Below, piece by piece: positions 62,198 to 64,000 of a stretch of DNA of 64,000 bases. Under the pieces are notes generated by a model. The model was not told the DNA's origin. It saw only the letters and a list, made by a program, of their open reading frames with translations, and ran no database searches. The position numbers and the translations under genes are program-made. Every line of letters starts with the position of its first letter. The first letter of the stretch is position 1. This DNA comes from Verrucomicrobiota bacterium (lineage in GTDB: Bacteria > Verrucomicrobiota > Verrucomicrobiia > Opitutales > Opitutaceae), in assembly GCA_023433275.1 (NCBI GenBank), contig JAEZDN010000167.1, forward strand, positions 1 to 64,000, in the 5' to 3' direction.

Positions 62198-63184
62198 TCA
62201 GCCCAGCGTGGAGCGCAGGGCGCGGGCCTCGGCAACGAGTTCGCGCGCAGCGGCGAGCCGTTCCGCCGCGTCGGGTGGGGGTGACCCTGGTTCCGCGAAG
62301 GCAGCCGCCGCGAGATGCTTTTCCTCCGGATCGCCGAGGCCGCTCTCGCGAAAACGCCGCAGGCGCTCGAGGATGAGGTCGCGGATTTCCGCGGGGTTCG
62401 TGACACTGTGGAAAAGCCCGAGGTGCATGTCGTCTTCCTTGCCATCGTACTCATCCTTGTCGCCCCCGCTTCCGCCGGCGGACTGGACCTTGACGTCGGA
62501 CAGCCCCAGCAGGCGCTGGAAGGGATTTTGGGATACGACCACCTGCTGGATGTTGGCAAAGCTCATGGTCGATTCATTGATTTTCAGGATCCCATGGCGA
62601 ATGCGCAGGCTGCGATCCGTGACCATGTACCACCGCAGGTCGTAATCCATGCGGGCGAGGAGGAAGGTCACGGGGAGCTGAAGCAGGTAGACGATCAAGC
62701 CGGCGATCTCGAAGAACCAAATCACCTTCATGGCCGGACGGGGCAGATGGGAAATGAACGTGGCGGTCCCGTGTTGCCAGGTGAAGAAATTGTCGATCAG
62801 GCGCCATTTCCTTTTCCGGCCATTCCCGTCGTGGGCCCGCTGTTCCATCTCGGCGGCAAATTCCTTGGCCTTGGCGTCGATGACCCGGCCGATGTCACGG
62901 TTGTCCTCGGGGGCGGGGGCCGGGGTGGCGGCGGCCGCGGCCGCGGCTTCGCGTCTCGCGCGGCGTTCCTCGACCTTGATCTCGAGGTCGGAGAAAACGC
63001 CGAACCAAAAGATGATGCCGACCAGGGCGAGGGCCTGGGCGAATCCCCACTTGACCAGGCGAAGGTAGAGAAAGTTGGCGCCGGCGCGGAAGACGCGAAG
63101 CGAGGCCGGGTCACCGTGGGGCGGATGCGGTTCAGGGGGAACGCGCAGCCAGTGGAGCAGCAGGCGGGTCAGGCGCGAATACAT
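62198..63184 (-). CDS. PH-domain (bPH2/DUF304-type) membrane protein
   Basis: The 328-residue protein has a first helix (FAQALALVGIIFWFGVFSDL), an Ala-rich charged coil (EERRARREAAAAAAATPA), a second helix (VIWFFEIAGLIVYLLQLPVT), and a bacterial PH domain (DYDLRWYMVTDRSLRIRHGI, KINESTMSFANIQQVVVSQN, PFQRLLGLSDVKVQSAGG) followed by a helical tail. The domain is of the YdbT/DUF304 class. It is a close paralogue of the next gene (GLGDPEEK, NESTMSFANIQQVVVSQ are shared) and is 16 bases after it. Convergent with the DUF362-like gene. Role unknown, likely membrane protein homeostasis. Confidence 0.85.
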   Translation of the reverse strand: MYSRLTRLLLHWLRVPPEPHPPHGDPASLRVFRAGANFLYLRLVKWGFAQALALVGIIFWFGVFSDLEIKVEERRARREAAAAAAATPAPAPEDNRDIGRVIDAKAKEFAAEMEQRAHDGNGRKRKWRLIDNFFTWQHGTATFISHLPRPAMKVIWFFEIAGLIVYLLQLPVTFLLARMDYDLRWYMVTDRSLRIRHGILKINESTMSFANIQQVVVSQNPFQRLLGLSDVKVQSAGGSGGDKDEYDGKEDDMHLGLFHSVTNPAEIRDLILERLRRFRESGLGDPEEKHLAAAAFAEPGSPPPDAAERLAAARELVAEARALRSTLG

Positions 63185-63200
63185 GCGAGCGGCGGGTGGA

Positions 63201-64000
63201 TCAAGTGAGGCTGGCGCGCAGGCGGCGGGCCTCGGTCATGAAATCATGGGCCGCGGTCAACAGGTCGTCCGTTGCTGGCGCAGTCGGGGCAGCCGGCTGG
63301 CTCTTTTCCTCGGGATCGCCGAGGCCGCTTTCCCGGTAGCGGCGCAGGCGCTCGAGGATCAGGTCCCGAATTTCCGAGCCGTTGGTGACGGCCTGGAAAA
63401 GCCCGAGATGCATGTCATCCCCACTGGACCCGGGGTGATGCGCATCCTTGCCCCCGCCGCCGGCCGATTGCACCTTGACGTTGGCCAGGCCGAGCAGGCG
63501 CTGGAGCGGACCTTGGGAGACGACGACTTGCTGGATGTTGGCGAAGCTCATGGTCGATTCGTTGACCTGCCAGACACCGTGCCGGATTCGCAGGCTGCGG
63601 TCGGTGACCATGTACCATCGCATTTCAAAATCCAGACGCGCGGCGAGGTAGGTGAGCGGCAGCTGGGCAAGATAGAGCAGGATGCCGACGATCTTCACGA
63701 GCCAGAGAATCGGGAAGGCCCACGGGGGCAGGTTCAAGGCGGCGGTGGTGAGGCCGTGCTTGAGGCCGGCGAACCAGCCGGCAATGCCCCGCGCGACGGG
63801 GTTCCCCTGGTTGGCGGCGGCTTTGCGGCCGGCCGACTCCATGCCCTTGGTCATCGAATCCATCGTGAGCGGCCGGGCCGGGCCTTGCGATTCGCGGCGG
63901 AACGCGACTTCGCGCTCGATGCCCACGAACAGCGCGATCCAGAACACGATGCCGGCGAACGCCAGGATCTGCGTGACGCCCCAGCCGAAGAGTTTGAGAT
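63201..64000 (-). CDS. PH-domain (bPH2/DUF304-type) membrane protein, 5' partial
   Basis: The gene runs off the right edge. In the window are a first helix (QILAFAGIVFWIALF, read upstream of 63947 in the same frame), a loop, a second helix (PILWLVKIVGILLYLAQLPL) and the PH domain (DFEMRWYMVTDRSLRIRHGV, NESTMSFANIQQVVVSQGPL, QRLLGLANVKVQSAGGGG). The GTG at 63947 is inside the first helix and is not the true start; the matching helix of the paralogue confirms that the frame extends left. The pair arose by tandem duplication; the upstream copy lacks the Ala-rich coil. Confidence 0.85.
   Translation of the reverse strand, partial: LKLFGWGVTQILAFAGIVFWIALFVGIEREVAFRRESQGPARPLTMDSMTKGMESAGRKAAANQGNPVARGIAGWFAGLKHGLTTAALNLPPWAFPILWLVKIVGILLYLAQLPLTYLAARLDFEMRWYMVTDRSLRIRHGVWQVNESTMSFANIQQVVVSQGPLQRLLGLANVKVQSAGGGGKDAHHPGSSGDDMHLGLFQAVTNGSEIRDLILERLRRYRESGLGDPEEKSQPAAPTAPATDDLLTAAHDFMTEARRLRASLT

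Overview
The window is a high-G+C bacterial chromosome segment carrying mostly housekeeping genes. The gene set and the style of the genes point to the Verrucomicrobiota, probably an Opitutaceae-like organism: a long-form IspG with an inserted central domain, an uppS-cdsA-dxr-rseP-ispG run next to dnaA, a variant CdsA signature, many secreted proteins without characterised relatives, and intergenic spaces full of palindromic repeats. This placement is inference; no 16S rRNA gene is present. The first 20 bases look like a sequencing-adapter remnant, so position 1 is probably a contig end. The right edge cuts a gene.

Layout. 1-5.3 kb: infB (5' truncated), rbfA, a DHH phosphoesterase, truB and ribF overlap by ATGA/GTGA junctions and end at tRNA-Asp and a terminator. 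5.3-9.1 kb: small unknown genes, a DUF374 acyltransferase and three leftward tRNA genes (Ala, Arg, Pro). 9.2-14.4 kb: VanZ-like protein, ligA and an S9 peptidase. 14.7-24.3 kb (leftward): an unknown protein, dnaA, and ispG, rseP, dxr, cdsA, uppS (MEP isoprenoid and phospholipid/undecaprenyl synthesis). 24.6-28.9 kb: pterin dehydratase, a lipoprotein, purine nucleoside phosphorylase and a serine hydrolase, separated by repeats. 29.2-33.8 kb: a MoxR-DUF58-transglutaminase operon. 33.8-34.55 kb: a REP-associated tyrosine transposase (RAYT) module. 34.5-39.3 kb (leftward): mreB, mreC, mreD, mrdA (cell shape). 39.4-41.0 kb: a sugar dehydrogenase/cytochrome c. 41.3-44.5 kb: a low-G+C four-gene cassette of exported proteins, the clearest accessory region. 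44.8-50.5 kb: YihY, GYF_2 protein, argS, and divergent pyrimidine-nucleoside phosphorylase. 51-56.4 kb: a small membrane protein, an ECF sigma cassette, an rRNA methyltransferase and a TMTC-like TPR membrane protein. 56.5-60.7 kb: tatA, rpoD, dnaG. 61.1-64 kb: a DUF362-like protein and two tandem PH-domain membrane proteins.

The two least ordinary features are (i) the RAYT gene bracketed by REP palindromes that begin with GTAG, with a 120-bp tandem duplication that copies both the start of the transposase and the end of mrdA, plus related GTAG/GGAG-headed palindromes scattered through the window and one inside a coding sequence; and (ii) the four-gene low-G+C cassette ending in a DUF1573 protein. 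No CRISPR array, prophage, classical insertion sequence or rRNA operon was seen.
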